Made by a program: the position numbers and the translations under genes. Source: Bacteroidaceae bacterium (GTDB lineage: Bacteria > Bacteroidota > Bacteroidia > Bacteroidales > Bacteroidaceae). Taken from it: a stretch of 64,000 nucleotides of DNA. The notes beneath the pieces were generated by a model. It was not told the DNA's origin, made no database searches, and worked only from the letters and a program-made list of their open reading frames with translations. Shown one piece after another: positions 18,426 through 26,433 of the stretch; the first letter of the stretch is position 1; the number at the start of each line of letters is the position of its first letter. The stretch is taken from positions 1 through 64,000 of the forward strand of contig JAFYWV010000030.1 in the NCBI GenBank assembly GCA_017546505.1. Reading direction: 5' to 3'.

Positions 18426-18575
18426 ATCGACAATGCGAGATGCAAAACGAGCATTGTCAATGCAAAAAAACTGCGCTACAGATAACAAGTATCGACAATG
18501 CGAGATGCAAAACGAGCATTGTCAATGCAAAAAAGCTGCGCTACAAATAACAAACAAAGACAATGCGAGATGTAA
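18426..18575. repeat. Tandem 65-bp repeat (two copies plus a partial third)
   Basis: Copies begin at 18426 and 18491 and differ at about four positions; a third, truncated copy starts near 18556. Each copy carries an 8-bp inverted repeat GACAATGC...GCATTGTC separated by 14 bases, able to form a hairpin. The end of the unit (ACTGCGCTACAGAT) also occurs inside the ribH coding end at 18387-18400. The repeat therefore appears to have arisen by duplication that included the ribH 3' end. Confidence 0.85.
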
Positions 18576-18613
18576 AAAGTCCCTTAAGTGTGAAGACATT
18601 TAAGGGACTTTTT
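18574..18613. terminator. Bidirectional terminator between ribH and ruvC
   Basis: A perfect 14-bp stem (AAAAAGTCCCTTAA and its complement) with a 12-base loop has A-run and T-run flanks, so it can terminate in both directions. It serves the convergent ribH and ruvC genes. Confidence 0.88.
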
Positions 18614-18618
18614 ATTCA

Positions 18619-19194
18619 TTATTTTACCTTTCCCGGGTTCTTGTTGACAAAATCGGCCCACGAGGAGTATCTCTTCTCGCTCACAGGCCTGCCTTGTTGC
18701 AGAAAATGACAGAAAGCCGCACCGAGAGCATCAGTAGCATCCAAGAACTGCGGCATCTCATCGCCTGAGATATTAAGCATACGACGCAACATATCGGCAA
18801 CCTGCTCTTTTGAAGCAGAACCATTACCGGTAATTGCCATCTTTATTTTTAGCGGTGCATACTCGTGTATCGGCACTTGCCTGCTTATGGCAGCTGCTAT
18901 CGCCACCCCCTGAGCCCTGCCCAATTTGAGCATACTCTGTACATTTTTACCAAAGAAAGGAGCTTCAATAGCAAGCTCGTCGGGCAGAAACGAGGCTATA
19001 AGCCCTTGAACTCTTGTAAAAATCTCCCCGAGCTTCATATACGTATCCTTGCATTTTCGCATATCAATTACTCCCATAGTGATGATGTGCGCACGGTTTC
19101 CGTTCACACCAATGAAAGCATATCCCATTATATTCGTTCCGGGGTCAATGCCCATTATCACCCTGTCGTATGCAGCAGATGGAGTACTTCCCAT
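18619..19194 (-). CDS. ruvC: Holliday junction resolvase RuvC
   Basis: RuvC cleaves Holliday junctions with RuvAB during recombination. The 191-residue protein has the four acidic catalytic residues in place: Asp17 in GIDPGT, Glu77 in ELAIEAPFF, and Asp152 and Asp155 in LDATDAL. The GRAQGVAIAA and TGNGSASKEQVADML blocks are typical. An internal ATG at residue 14 is a possible alternative start. It is the last gene of cdd-ptp-ruvC, two bases after the phosphatase gene. Confidence 0.97.
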   Translation of the reverse strand: MGSTPSAAYDRVIMGIDPGTNIMGYAFIGVNGNRAHIITMGVIDMRKCKDTYMKLGEIFTRVQGLIASFLPDELAIEAPFFGKNVQSMLKLGRAQGVAIAAAISRQVPIHEYAPLKIKMAITGNGSASKEQVADMLRRMLNISGDEMPQFLDATDALGAAFCHFLQQGRPVSEKRYSSWADFVNKNPGKVK

Positions 19195-19196
19195 TT

Positions 19197-19667
19197 TCAG
19201 TAGCCTAAAAACCTCAATAAACCCTTGCAGCCAAGTTCTATCTCTTTATAAGTCTTATCAAAATCACCGTGATACCAAGGGTCTGATATATCCTCACCGG
19301 CACAAGGATACGGCTCGGATTTTGCAAAATCGAGCAGTTTCCAGACCTTATTTTCACAATCACAGCCAATCAAACGCATCAGATTACGTTTGTTGTAATC
19401 CTCCATAACAATAACCATATCAAAATTATTGTAATCATTCACGCTGAACTGACGCGCACAATGGCCGTCACACCCCACACCGTGCTTAGACAACGTATAT
19501 GCAGCCTGAGGAAATATTCCATTGCCAATCTCCTCACGACTAGTGGCCGAAGACTCTATATGCAAGGCACTTGCAACAGACTCTTTCTGAGCCAGGTGTT
19601 TCATCACAAACTCAGCCATCGGAGAACGACAAATATTCCCGTGGCAGACAAACATTATCCTTTTCAT
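19197..19667 (-). CDS. Low-molecular-weight protein-tyrosine phosphatase
   Basis: The 156-residue cytosolic phosphatase has the P-loop CHGNICRS (Cys8, Arg14) right at the N-terminus and the general-acid aspartate in ISDPWYHGDFD. This is the complete LMW-PTP catalytic set. In other bacteria such enzymes act on bacterial tyrosine kinases, so it could in principle act on the Wzc-like kinase of the capsule locus, but nothing in the position links them. It lies 12 bases after cdd. Confidence 0.93.
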   Translation of the reverse strand: MKRIMFVCHGNICRSPMAEFVMKHLAQKESVASALHIESSATSREEIGNGIFPQAAYTLSKHGVGCDGHCARQFSVNDYNNFDMVIVMEDYNKRNLMRLIGCDCENKVWKLLDFAKSEPYPCAGEDISDPWYHGDFDKTYKEIELGCKGLLRFLGY

Positions 19668-19679
19668 CCTACCATCGCC

Positions 19680-20162
19680 TTACTCAAGAAAACCGGCATC
19701 AAAAGAGAGCGGCAAAAGCGCTTTAACACCCTCTTCAATAATGTAACACTCCTTTGCACCATAAAGTATAATGCGTATAGACTTGCCAAAACGTTTCTCA
19801 GTCTCAAGAATAACTTGACGACAGGCACCACAAGGAGGTATAGGCTTATCCAGCTCGCCCTGCTCGGTACGCGCTGCAATAGCAAGCACCTCAACAGGCA
19901 GTGTAGGATATTGCGAATTTGCCCAAAAAAGCGTTGTGCGCTCAGCACAAAGCCCAGAGGGATAAGCAGCATTCTCTTGATTGGTTCCACGAATAATCGT
20001 TCCATCAGCAAGCCTGACAGCAGCACCCACATTAAAGTGAGAATATACCGCATAACTGTTTGCCGTTGCGGCACGAGCAGCATCAACAACCTCTCTGTCG
20101 GCAACTGAAAGTTCGTCCACAGAACAAACCTTAACAACTGTATTTATTACCATCTCTTTCAT
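19680..20162 (-). CDS. cdd: Cytidine deaminase
   Basis: The enzyme deaminates cytidine and deoxycytidine in pyrimidine salvage. The 160-residue protein has the zinc site CAE (Cys72, Glu74) and PPCGACRQ (Cys111, Cys114), plus the substrate-binding FNVGAAV segment. It heads the cdd-ptp-ruvC operon. No clear consensus promoter was found in the 137-base divergent region it shares with the glucosaminidase gene. Confidence 0.95.
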   Translation of the reverse strand: MKEMVINTVVKVCSVDELSVADREVVDAARAATANSYAVYSHFNVGAAVRLADGTIIRGTNQENAAYPSGLCAERTTLFWANSQYPTLPVEVLAIAARTEQGELDKPIPPCGACRQVILETEKRFGKSIRIILYGAKECYIIEEGVKALLPLSFDAGFLE

Positions 20163-20299
20163 AAGCTCATATTTTATAAAAAGACAACCGTTATATCACA
20201 AAAACAAAATTCGTGCAGATTGTTGTGCGAATTTAGCCAAAATCTTGCGTAAAAACAATTTATTCGTTTATTTTGTAACCCGAAAAAGATTTATCGAAT

Positions 20300-21214
20300 A
20301 TGAGGAATTTTTACTTATTGTTGCTGACAGCAATTTTCACACTCACCGGCAGCAATTCACTAAAAGCACAAAGCAGAACACTTAACGACAGCGAGATATA
20401 TATACTGAAGTACTCGGACATTGCTGTCGAACAAATGAAAAAATACGGAATTCCGGCAAGCATCACTCTGGCACAAGGACTGCTTGAAAGCGGAGCCGGG
20501 AAAAGCAAACTGGCAACAAAAGCAAACAACCACTTTGGCATAAAGGCTGACAGCAGATGGAAAGGCAAGACATTCACCTCGTTCGACAATGGTAACTGGC
20601 ACAAATTCCGTGCCTATAAAAACGCCGAAAAATCCTACGATGACCACTCACTGTTCCTTGTGGGCAACAGCAGATACGCCTCCCTCTTCAAGCTCAGCCG
20701 CAAAGACTACAAAGGTTGGGCTAAAGGACTGAAAAGAGCCTATTATGCCGAAGACAGAGAGTATGACAAGAAACTGATAGGGCTCATAGAGAAGTATGAG
20801 CTGCACAAATACGACAGCAACACCCTTTTCAATACCAAAAAGAATAAAACAAGGACACAGACAGAAAACTCCCAATTCGGGATACTGAAAGCCAACGGAC
20901 TGCTGTACACAAGAGCCGACACCGGTGACACATTCAAGACACTGTCAAAGAGAACCGGTATATCAAAACGTAAATTACGCAAATACAACGACCTCTACAA
21001 AGGATATGTATTCCAAAAAGGAGACATTGTATATCTTGAAAAGAAGAATAGGAAAGCGGTTAAAGGATATGAATTCCATACGACAAAAAGCGGAGAGAGC
21101 CTGTACAAAATCTCACAAATGTATGGAATAAAGCTAAAATCACTATACAACCTCAATCCACAGTACGAGAGCTACACAACACTCAAAGTCGGCGACGTTG
21201 TGAGACTCAGATAA
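20300..21214 (+). CDS. Secreted glucosaminidase (GH73) with two LysM domains
   Basis: The 304-residue protein has a signal peptide (to about residue 24, LKAQ). A GH73/FlgJ-like N-acetylglucosaminidase domain follows over residues 30-165, with SITLAQGLLESGAGKSKLA carrying the catalytic Glu and NHFGIK and YRAYKNAEKSYDDHSLFL-type blocks. Two C-terminal LysM peptidoglycan-binding modules lie near 203-252 and 258-304 (SGESLYKISQMYGIKLKSLYNLNP). It would cleave peptidoglycan glycan chains in the periplasm during growth or division. The last codons lie inside a 28-bp inverted repeat shared with the convergent gene. Confidence 0.92.
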   Translation: MRNFYLLLLTAIFTLTGSNSLKAQSRTLNDSEIYILKYSDIAVEQMKKYGIPASITLAQGLLESGAGKSKLATKANNHFGIKADSRWKGKTFTSFDNGNWHKFRAYKNAEKSYDDHSLFLVGNSRYASLFKLSRKDYKGWAKGLKRAYYAEDREYDKKLIGLIEKYELHKYDSNTLFNTKKNKTRTQTENSQFGILKANGLLYTRADTGDTFKTLSKRTGISKRKLRKYNDLYKGYVFQKGDIVYLEKKNRKAVKGYEFHTTKSGESLYKISQMYGIKLKSLYNLNPQYESYTTLKVGDVVRLR

Positions 21215-21263
21215 ACATTAAGTGACGGAAATAAATTCCGTCACTTAATGTTTATCTGAGTCT
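21203..21263. terminator. 28-bp perfect inverted repeat spanning both stop codons
   Basis: Arms 21203-21230 and 21236-21263 are perfectly complementary with a 5-base loop. Each arm contains the last codons and the TAA stop of one of the two convergent genes, so both proteins end in the same residues, R-L-R. It is long enough to act as a bidirectional terminator even without long T-runs. Confidence 0.85.
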
Positions 21264-21590
21264 GTCCATTTCGCGGGATATACGAAAAACCGTATAAAGT
21301 TCAATCAAAGTTCCGCAAAGCAATATTACAATCCACTCATTATTATAATGAGTAAACATCAGAACACCTGCAGCTATGAGCAAGAGGCCTGCCAACTGCT
21401 GTTGGGCAACAAGACGCTGTATAACCACACCTTTGTGGGCAGGACGCAACAAAAACTGAGTCAACGCAAAGAGGACAGCACCACAGATATACACAACAGC
21501 ATAATACTCGGGAAGCAACATTCTCATCACCAACCCCGACAAGAGCGCAATAGCGCCAATACAATTCAATACTACAATAAAACGTTTCAC
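21252..21590 (-). CDS. Small four-helix membrane protein, unknown
   Basis: The 112-residue protein has about four hydrophobic segments (residues 5-25, 29-46, 62-80 and 84-100) and a charged C-terminal end. I do not recognise a family. It overlaps the upstream ftsB-like gene by four bases, so the two are translationally coupled and it may assist division, but this is inference from position only. The last codons lie in the convergent inverted repeat. Confidence 0.7.
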   Translation of the reverse strand: MKRFIVVLNCIGAIALLSGLVMRMLLPEYYAVVYICGAVLFALTQFLLRPAHKGVVIQRLVAQQQLAGLLLIAAGVLMFTHYNNEWIVILLCGTLIELYTVFRISREMDRLR

Positions 21591-21898
21591 TCCTTTATAA
21601 TATATATTTCTTCGTTCTTCTTAATCAATCCCTGCTCGCGTGCGACATCCTCGATTACACTGATGTCACCATCTGTATACAGTTTCAATTTTGATTGAAA
21701 CTCTGCCGAATCGGCCTCCATAGCACTGATTTCCTCATTCAGTTCATCAATTGCAGCCCTGTTCTTGATATGACTAATCATATTATTATCATCAACAACA
21801 ATTATTATAGTCAAAAAAACAATCGTAACACTCAGATACTTATGGTCTCTAACCCACCCGGCAACAGACCCTATCCTATCTAAAATTCTTAAACCCAT
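21587..21898 (-). CDS. FtsB/DivIC-family septum formation initiator
   Basis: The 103-residue bitopic protein has an N-terminal cytoplasmic segment, one transmembrane helix (YLSVTIVFLTIIIVVDDNN, about residues 22-40) and a periplasmic coiled coil (IDELNEEISAMEADSAEFQSKLKLY). It ends with the IEDVAREQGLIKKNEEIYII motif typical of DivIC/FtsB. These proteins bridge FtsQ and FtsL in the divisome. It is coupled to the small membrane protein downstream. Promoter-like repeats lie just upstream. Confidence 0.9.
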   Translation of the reverse strand: MGLRILDRIGSVAGWVRDHKYLSVTIVFLTIIIVVDDNNMISHIKNRAAIDELNEEISAMEADSAEFQSKLKLYTDGDISVIEDVAREQGLIKKNEEIYIIKE

Positions 21899-21920
21899 AA
21901 AAACTCTGATTTATTTTGCA

Positions 21921-22065
21921 AATATAGTGACAAACGAGCGAGAAATATAAAGCTTGCTTTAATATTTTTCAAAGCGAGTGCAGTATATATTCACACACAT
22001 TGTAAATATAGTGACAAACGAGCGAGAAATATAAAGCTTTGCTTTAATATTTTTCAAAGCGAGTG
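21921..22065. repeat. Duplicated ~61-bp repeat upstream of the ftsB-like gene
   Basis: Nearly identical copies lie at 21921-21980 and 22004-22065, offset by 83 bases. Each contains an AAAGC...GCTT palindrome and an ACGAGCGAG stretch. Read on the minus strand the proximal copy, with the base before it, gives TATATTTG (21920-21927), a possible -7 element for the ftsB-like gene. The distal copy has TATATTTA, which breaks the consensus. No -33 element is found at 19 bases. Confidence 0.75.
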
Positions 22066-22137
22066 AAAAGAAAAACATTTCAGTTCTATAAAAATTTAAA
22101 CGTTGTTTTCCATTGCCATAAAAAAACGGGGCCCCAG

Positions 22138-22169
22138 TTTTGTTCTGAACCCTATTTGCACTATCTTTG
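22138..22169 (+). promoter_or_regulatory. Promoter of dnaX (TTTTG-N19-TATCTTTG)
   Basis: TTTTG (22138-22142), exactly 19 bases and TATCTTTG (22162-22169) match the Bacteroidetes consensus fully. The implied start site lies past 22170, so an upstream in-frame ATG at 22167 cannot be used and translation should begin at 22224. Confidence 0.82.
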
Positions 22170-22223
22170 CCTGAACAGCGGCACTCGGCCGAGGTTTACA
22201 CCCCAATAAAACCTAAAAGACAG

Positions 22224-24074
22224 ATGGAAAACTATATAGTTTCGGCAAGAAAATATCGCCCAGACACATTCGAGTCGGTTGTGGCACAAAAATCGCTCAC
22301 AACAACACTGAAGAATGCAATACACAGCGGAAAATTGGCACACGCCTACCTGTTCTGCGGCCCTCGTGGAGTGGGCAAGACAACTTGTGCCAGAATATTT
22401 GCCAAGACAATCAACTGCACAAACCCGACAGCAAACGGCGAACCGTGCAACCAATGCGAATCGTGCCAATCATTCAACCAGCAACGCTCATATTCCATAT
22501 ATGAACTTGACGCAGCCAGCAACAACTCGGTAGAAGACATTCGCTCACTCAATGAGCAAGTACGCATACCGCCACAGGTTGGCAAGTACAAGGTTTACAT
22601 CATTGACGAGGTACATATGCTTTCGCAGGCAGCTTTTAACGCCTTTCTCAAAACACTTGAGGAACCACCTGCGCACGCAATCTTCATATTGGCAACAACC
22701 GAGAAGCACAAGATTATCCCGACAATTCTGTCACGCTGTCAGATATATGATTTCAGCCGCATTGAAGCGAGCGACATTGTTGCGCACCTAAAAGGCATTG
22801 CAGACAAGGAAAACATCAACTGCGACTACGAGGCTCTACGCATAATAGCACAAAAATCGGACGGATGTATGCGAGACGCACTATCTTTGTTCGACCAAAT
22901 GGTAAGCTTCACACAAGGAGACTTGACATACTCAAAGGTCATCGAAAGCCTTAATGTTCTGGATTATGAATACTACTTCAGGCTTACAGATTTTATCCTT
23001 GAGAAAAAGACCCCACAGTGCCTGTTGCTCTTCAACGAAATATTAAACAAAGGTTTTGAAGGCAACATCTTCATTGAAGGCGCAGCATCCCATTTCAGAG
23101 ATTTGCTTGTAAACAGCGACGATGCTACAGCCGAGCTTTTCGAAGGCAGCAGCGACTTACGTAACAGATACGCCGAACAAGCACGACGCTGCACGCCCAA
23201 AATGCTGTTCAATGCCATCAGGTTATGCAGCAACTGCAGTTTGAACTACAGAACAAGCCGCAACAAGCGCCTGCAAGTTGAGCTTACACTAATAGAGCTT
23301 TCGCAAATGAGCGACAGCGACAGTGACGAGGGAGGGGGGCGACGCCCAAAAATATTAAAACCAATATTCAACAGCATAATCAAGGAGGCAACTAAAGCAC
23401 CTGCTCCACAGACAATACAACCTGTAGCAGCACCTGACAAAGCTACACAACCGGCAGAAAAGATAACCACCACCCAGCAACAGCCATACGCCACAGCAAG
23501 GAGTGTCACACAGACAACTACAGTCCAAGCAACGACAATGCAGGGCAGGCCTGCCGAACTAAGAACAAGAGCCGAGAACGGAGGTACTCTTGGAAGGATG
23601 TTCCAAAAGTCGCGGACAGTAATTGAGACAGGCAAGCAATGCGACCCACCTGTAGCAAAAGTTGCACAAATAGAACAGGATATACCAACAGTTGCAACCA
23701 CCGGCTCAATTGCAATAACAGACGCAATGTTGGCACAAGCCTGGACCTCATTTGCTTTGCTTTTGCCCGAAAACGAAAGAGCACTAGCCGATCGTATGAA
23801 GATTATGGTGCCAAAGGTGGAGAACAGCAACAGTTTTATAATCACTGTTGACAACCAGATGGCAGCCGATCTGTTCGCCAGGGAAGAAAAACGCATCTGC
23901 GAAGGAATGTCCGCCTATCTTGGAAACTCAACTATGAAAATGAACATTGTTGTAAACAAGGTTGTAGTAGAGAGACACACAAGCGACAAAAGCAAGCAAT
24001 ACGCCATACTGGTAGAAAAGAACCCATTGGTGGAAAAACTGCGGAAAGAACTCAATCTTGAGGTCGCAAGATAA
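22224..24074 (+). CDS. dnaX: DNA polymerase III subunit gamma/tau
   Basis: This is the clamp-loader ATPase of the replicative polymerase. The 616-residue protein has the N-terminus YIVSARKYRPDTFESVV, Walker A FCGPRGVGKTTCAR, a zinc-binding cysteine set (NCTN...CNQCESC), Walker B IIDEVHMLS and sensor LSRCQIYDF. The clamp-loader domains run to about residue 370. A low-complexity, Gln/Thr/Ala-rich linker follows, then a C-terminal domain near 505-616. No A-AAA-AAG slippery site was seen, so a programmed frameshift to a short gamma form is not supported. Confidence 0.96.
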   Translation: MENYIVSARKYRPDTFESVVAQKSLTTTLKNAIHSGKLAHAYLFCGPRGVGKTTCARIFAKTINCTNPTANGEPCNQCESCQSFNQQRSYSIYELDAASNNSVEDIRSLNEQVRIPPQVGKYKVYIIDEVHMLSQAAFNAFLKTLEEPPAHAIFILATTEKHKIIPTILSRCQIYDFSRIEASDIVAHLKGIADKENINCDYEALRIIAQKSDGCMRDALSLFDQMVSFTQGDLTYSKVIESLNVLDYEYYFRLTDFILEKKTPQCLLLFNEILNKGFEGNIFIEGAASHFRDLLVNSDDATAELFEGSSDLRNRYAEQARRCTPKMLFNAIRLCSNCSLNYRTSRNKRLQVELTLIELSQMSDSDSDEGGGRRPKILKPIFNSIIKEATKAPAPQTIQPVAAPDKATQPAEKITTTQQQPYATARSVTQTTTVQATTMQGRPAELRTRAENGGTLGRMFQKSRTVIETGKQCDPPVAKVAQIEQDIPTVATTGSIAITDAMLAQAWTSFALLLPENERALADRMKIMVPKVENSNSFIITVDNQMAADLFAREEKRICEGMSAYLGNSTMKMNIVVNKVVVERHTSDKSKQYAILVEKNPLVEKLRKELNLEVAR

Positions 24075-24116
24075 AGCAAACAGAGGAACGACATTTCCGT
24101 TCCTCTGTTTGCTTTA
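24072..24116 (+). terminator. Terminator of dnaX
   Basis: A perfect 19-bp stem with a 7-base loop (24091-24097) starts inside the dnaX stop codon. Its distal arm ends in GCTTTA without a long T-run. The stability of the stem makes termination or 3' end protection likely. Confidence 0.8.
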
Positions 24117-24703
24117 ATAACACAGCTATTAAAGGAGTGCATCACATCAAGAAAGAGACCTCCGCCACTCTTCAGTGCGCATAATTAAAGCCATAAAATT
24201 CAAAAAAACAAATTAAATTGCCACATTTTTCACAACAAGAAAACTCCCTATAATTTCTTTTTAAATAAAAAAATTTATCCCCTTATTTAGATTTATTCCA
24301 AATAGACTAAAACCAGGAGTGCAAAGCAGGCATTTATTTCAAAACGACACCAGAAACAAAACAGACGCATTTTTACAGTGCTGCACATTGCATCAAAAAA
24401 GTACACATCAGAACATAAAATATTGAAAATCAATGTTCAAAAAAAATAACACAAAACAACAACTTCTATATTTCGGTTTTATTTAAAACACTGATATACA
24501 GCCCATTATTTTATGCAAATTTTTGTACTCTTTTTCAACACTTGTATTTTCATTTTTATTTGCAGATATTTGCATAGGAATTGACTGAAGAGGGACTTTC
24601 CGTGAGCGCACAAAGCCGGGTGTCCACACAGATACCTGATTTTGGAAACAGGCCATTCAGTTACTCCACCAATTACTAAAAATAGAAAAAACACAAATTG
24701 TCG
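24117..24703. other. 587-base AT-rich region upstream of dnaA
   Basis: No gene is visible here. Most of it is very AT-rich, with one TTTTTCACA at 24226-24234 that fits the DnaA-box form TTWTNCACA. A more GC-rich island (about 24575-24670) holds CCTG...CAGG and ACTGAA...TTCAGT pairings and could form a structured leader. Several TATTTG sequences near 24535-24575 are weak -7 candidates. A replication origin or a dnaA control region is possible but not shown by a clear cluster of DnaA boxes. Confidence 0.4.
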
Positions 24704-26095
24704 ATGACACTTAATCTCGATACAAAATGGAATAAATGTCTGGAGATCATTCGTGACAATGTCTCCGGAACAACCTTCAATACTTGGTTTGCCGACATCA
24801 AGCCACTCAAGTATGAAGGCAACACTCTTACCATACAGGTGAAGAGTAATTTTGTGTACGAGTTCCTTGAGGAGAATTTCGTCGACCTTCTGCGTTCAAC
24901 ACTATTCAAAGTAATGGGCGACGGCACCCAGCTTATATACAGCGTACTCACCGACAAGGATAACAACCTTAGTATGGAGGTGGGTACCGAGGGTTATGCC
25001 GCCACCGGCAAAAGAACCGCCAACAGCGGAAACTGCGCCCCTGTTGCCAAGCAAGAGACTATTCAGGAACTGGATTCTATGCTCATCAACCGCTACACCT
25101 TCGACAACTACATAGAGGGTATCAGCAACCGCCTGTCGCGTTCTGTGGCAGTGAGCGTTGCCGACAAGCCGGGCAGAGCATTCAACCCGCTGTTCATCCA
25201 CGGCTCATCCGGCGTAGGAAAAACACACTTAATAAACGCCATTGGTATCAAGATAAAGGAGTTGCACCCAGAGCTCCGCGTACTTTACGTATCGGCACAT
25301 CTATTCCAGGTGCAATATACCGACTCTATACTCCAGAAAAACTTCAATGATTTTATGAGATTCTATCAAAGCATTGATGTCCTTATCATTGACGACATTC
25401 AGGAGTTTGCGGGCCTTCAAAAGACCCAGAACGCTTTCTTCCATATTTTCAACCACCTGCACTTGAACGGTAAGCAATTGATTATGACATCCGACCGCTC
25501 ACCGGCACAATTGCAGGGTATGGAAGAGCGTTTAATCACACGCTTCAAGTGGGGTATGACCGCAGAAATTGAGAAACCCGACCTTGAACTACGAAAGAAC
25601 ATACTTCGCAACAAGATATACAGGGATGGCCTGAAATTCCCGGAAGAGGTTATCTGCTACATTGCCGAGAACGTAAATGCAAGCATCCGCGACCTGGAGG
25701 GTATCGTCGTTTCTATAATGGCCCACTCAACCATAAACAACGCCGACATCGATATCAATCTTGCTCGCAGAATAATTGGAGACTTCTCAGACTACGAAAA
25801 GAAGACAATTACCATTGACGATATCATAAAAAAAGTGGCGGATTATTATGGCATTGAGGTTAACGCCATCAACACACGCTCACGCAAACGGGAAGTTGTT
25901 CTTGTCCGTCAAGTAGCAATGTATCTTGCAAAGAAACATCTTGATATGTCAACATCAAAAATTGGCAAATACATTGGAGACCGTGACCACGCAACAGTAC
26001 TCCACGCCTGCAAGACTATAGAAAACCTCGCAGATACAGACAAACAGTTCCGTTTAGAACTTGAGGATATCAACAACTCTCTTTTAAGCGCATAA
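24704..26095 (+). CDS. dnaA: Chromosomal replication initiator DnaA
   Basis: DnaA binds DnaA boxes and melts the origin. The 463-residue protein has domain I (residues 1-85, [22 protein letters not shown]) and a short variable linker. The AAA+ domain follows with [15 protein letters not shown] (Walker A), [11 protein letters not shown] (Walker B) and the arginine-finger region LITRFKWGM. Domain IV carries the DNA-binding signature [15 protein letters not shown] and [16 protein letters not shown] start at ATG 24704; a TTG six bases upstream is less likely. A long AT-rich region precedes it. Confidence 0.97.
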   Translation: MTLNLDTKWNKCLEIIRDNVSGTTFNTWFADIKPLKYEGNTLTIQVKSNFVYEFLEENFVDLLRSTLFKVMGDGTQLIYSVLTDKDNNLSMEVGTEGYAATGKRTANSGNCAPVAKQETIQELDSMLINRYTFDNYIEGISNRLSRSVAVSVADKPGRAFNPLFIHGSSGVGKTHLINAIGIKIKELHPELRVLYVSAHLFQVQYTDSILQKNFNDFMRFYQSIDVLIIDDIQEFAGLQKTQNAFFHIFNHLHLNGKQLIMTSDRSPAQLQGMEERLITRFKWGMTAEIEKPDLELRKNILRNKIYRDGLKFPEEVICYIAENVNASIRDLEGIVVSIMAHSTINNADIDINLARRIIGDFSDYEKKTITIDDIIKKVADYYGIEVNAINTRSRKREVVLVRQVAMYLAKKHLDMSTSKIGKYIGDRDHATVLHACKTIENLADTDKQFRLELEDINNSLLSA

Positions 26096-26110
26096 TACAT
26101 TCAAAATAAT

Positions 26111-26153
26111 AGCAGTCCGGCAGCCGCTTCGTTGATGCGGCTGCCGGACTGCT
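26111..26153 (+). terminator. Hairpin after dnaA
   Basis: A perfect 17-bp GC-rich stem (starting AGCAGTCCGGCAGCCGC) with a 9-base loop lies 15 bases past the dnaA stop. No T-run follows, so it may be a terminator of weak type or an mRNA-stabilising stem. Confidence 0.7.
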
Positions 26154-26277
26154 GTATAAAGAAAAGCATAAACCCAGCAGTTTGCTGCGGTGCATAAAAA
26201 AGACAAAATTCAAAAAGATAATAAAACAATAAATTTTCTTTTGGAAAACTTTCAAGCATTACAAAATTCACATATCA

Positions 26278-26307
26278 TTGTTTTTCAATTATTTAAAAAT
26301 ATTTTTG
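26278..26307 (+). promoter_or_regulatory. Promoter of nrdJ (TTG-N19-TATTTTTG)
   Basis: TTG (26278-26280), 19 bases and TATTTTTG (26300-26307) fit the consensus and leave an untranslated leader of about 120 bases. A 14-bp direct repeat TTTTGGAAAACTTT occurs at 26239-26252 and 26303-26316; the second copy overlaps the -7 element, a plausible operator. No cobalamin riboswitch fold was recognised in the leader. The remainder of 26154-26433 is AT-rich and otherwise empty. Confidence 0.65.
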
Positions 26308-26433
26308 GAAAACTTTTTCAAAAGTACAAAGTTGAAAAAGAAAATATTTGGTAATTATGAAAATGATTTTTAAATTTGTATTCCCCGATATGGGGAAATA
26401 TCCTAAAGTCTATTATATAAAAAAATACCAAAT

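Noticed and set aside
18420-18575. Short tandem repeats resembling a CRISPR array
   Set aside because: The 65-bp units follow each other directly without variable spacers, the number is under three, and no cas genes are nearby.
22167-22223. Upstream ATG for dnaX adding 19 residues
   Set aside because: It falls on the -7 element of a perfect consensus promoter, so it would lie before the transcript start.
22224-24074. Programmed frameshift in dnaX
   Set aside because: No A-AAA-AAG-type slippery heptamer with a downstream stem was found.
24590-24670. Possible tRNA in the GC island upstream of dnaA
   Set aside because: An anticodon-like hairpin with CCA was tried on the minus strand, but the stem does not form five pairs and no T-arm or acceptor stem matches.
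26160-26433. Cobalamin riboswitch ahead of nrdJ
   Set aside because: The region is very AT-rich and no B12-box-like or conserved core sequence could be found by eye.
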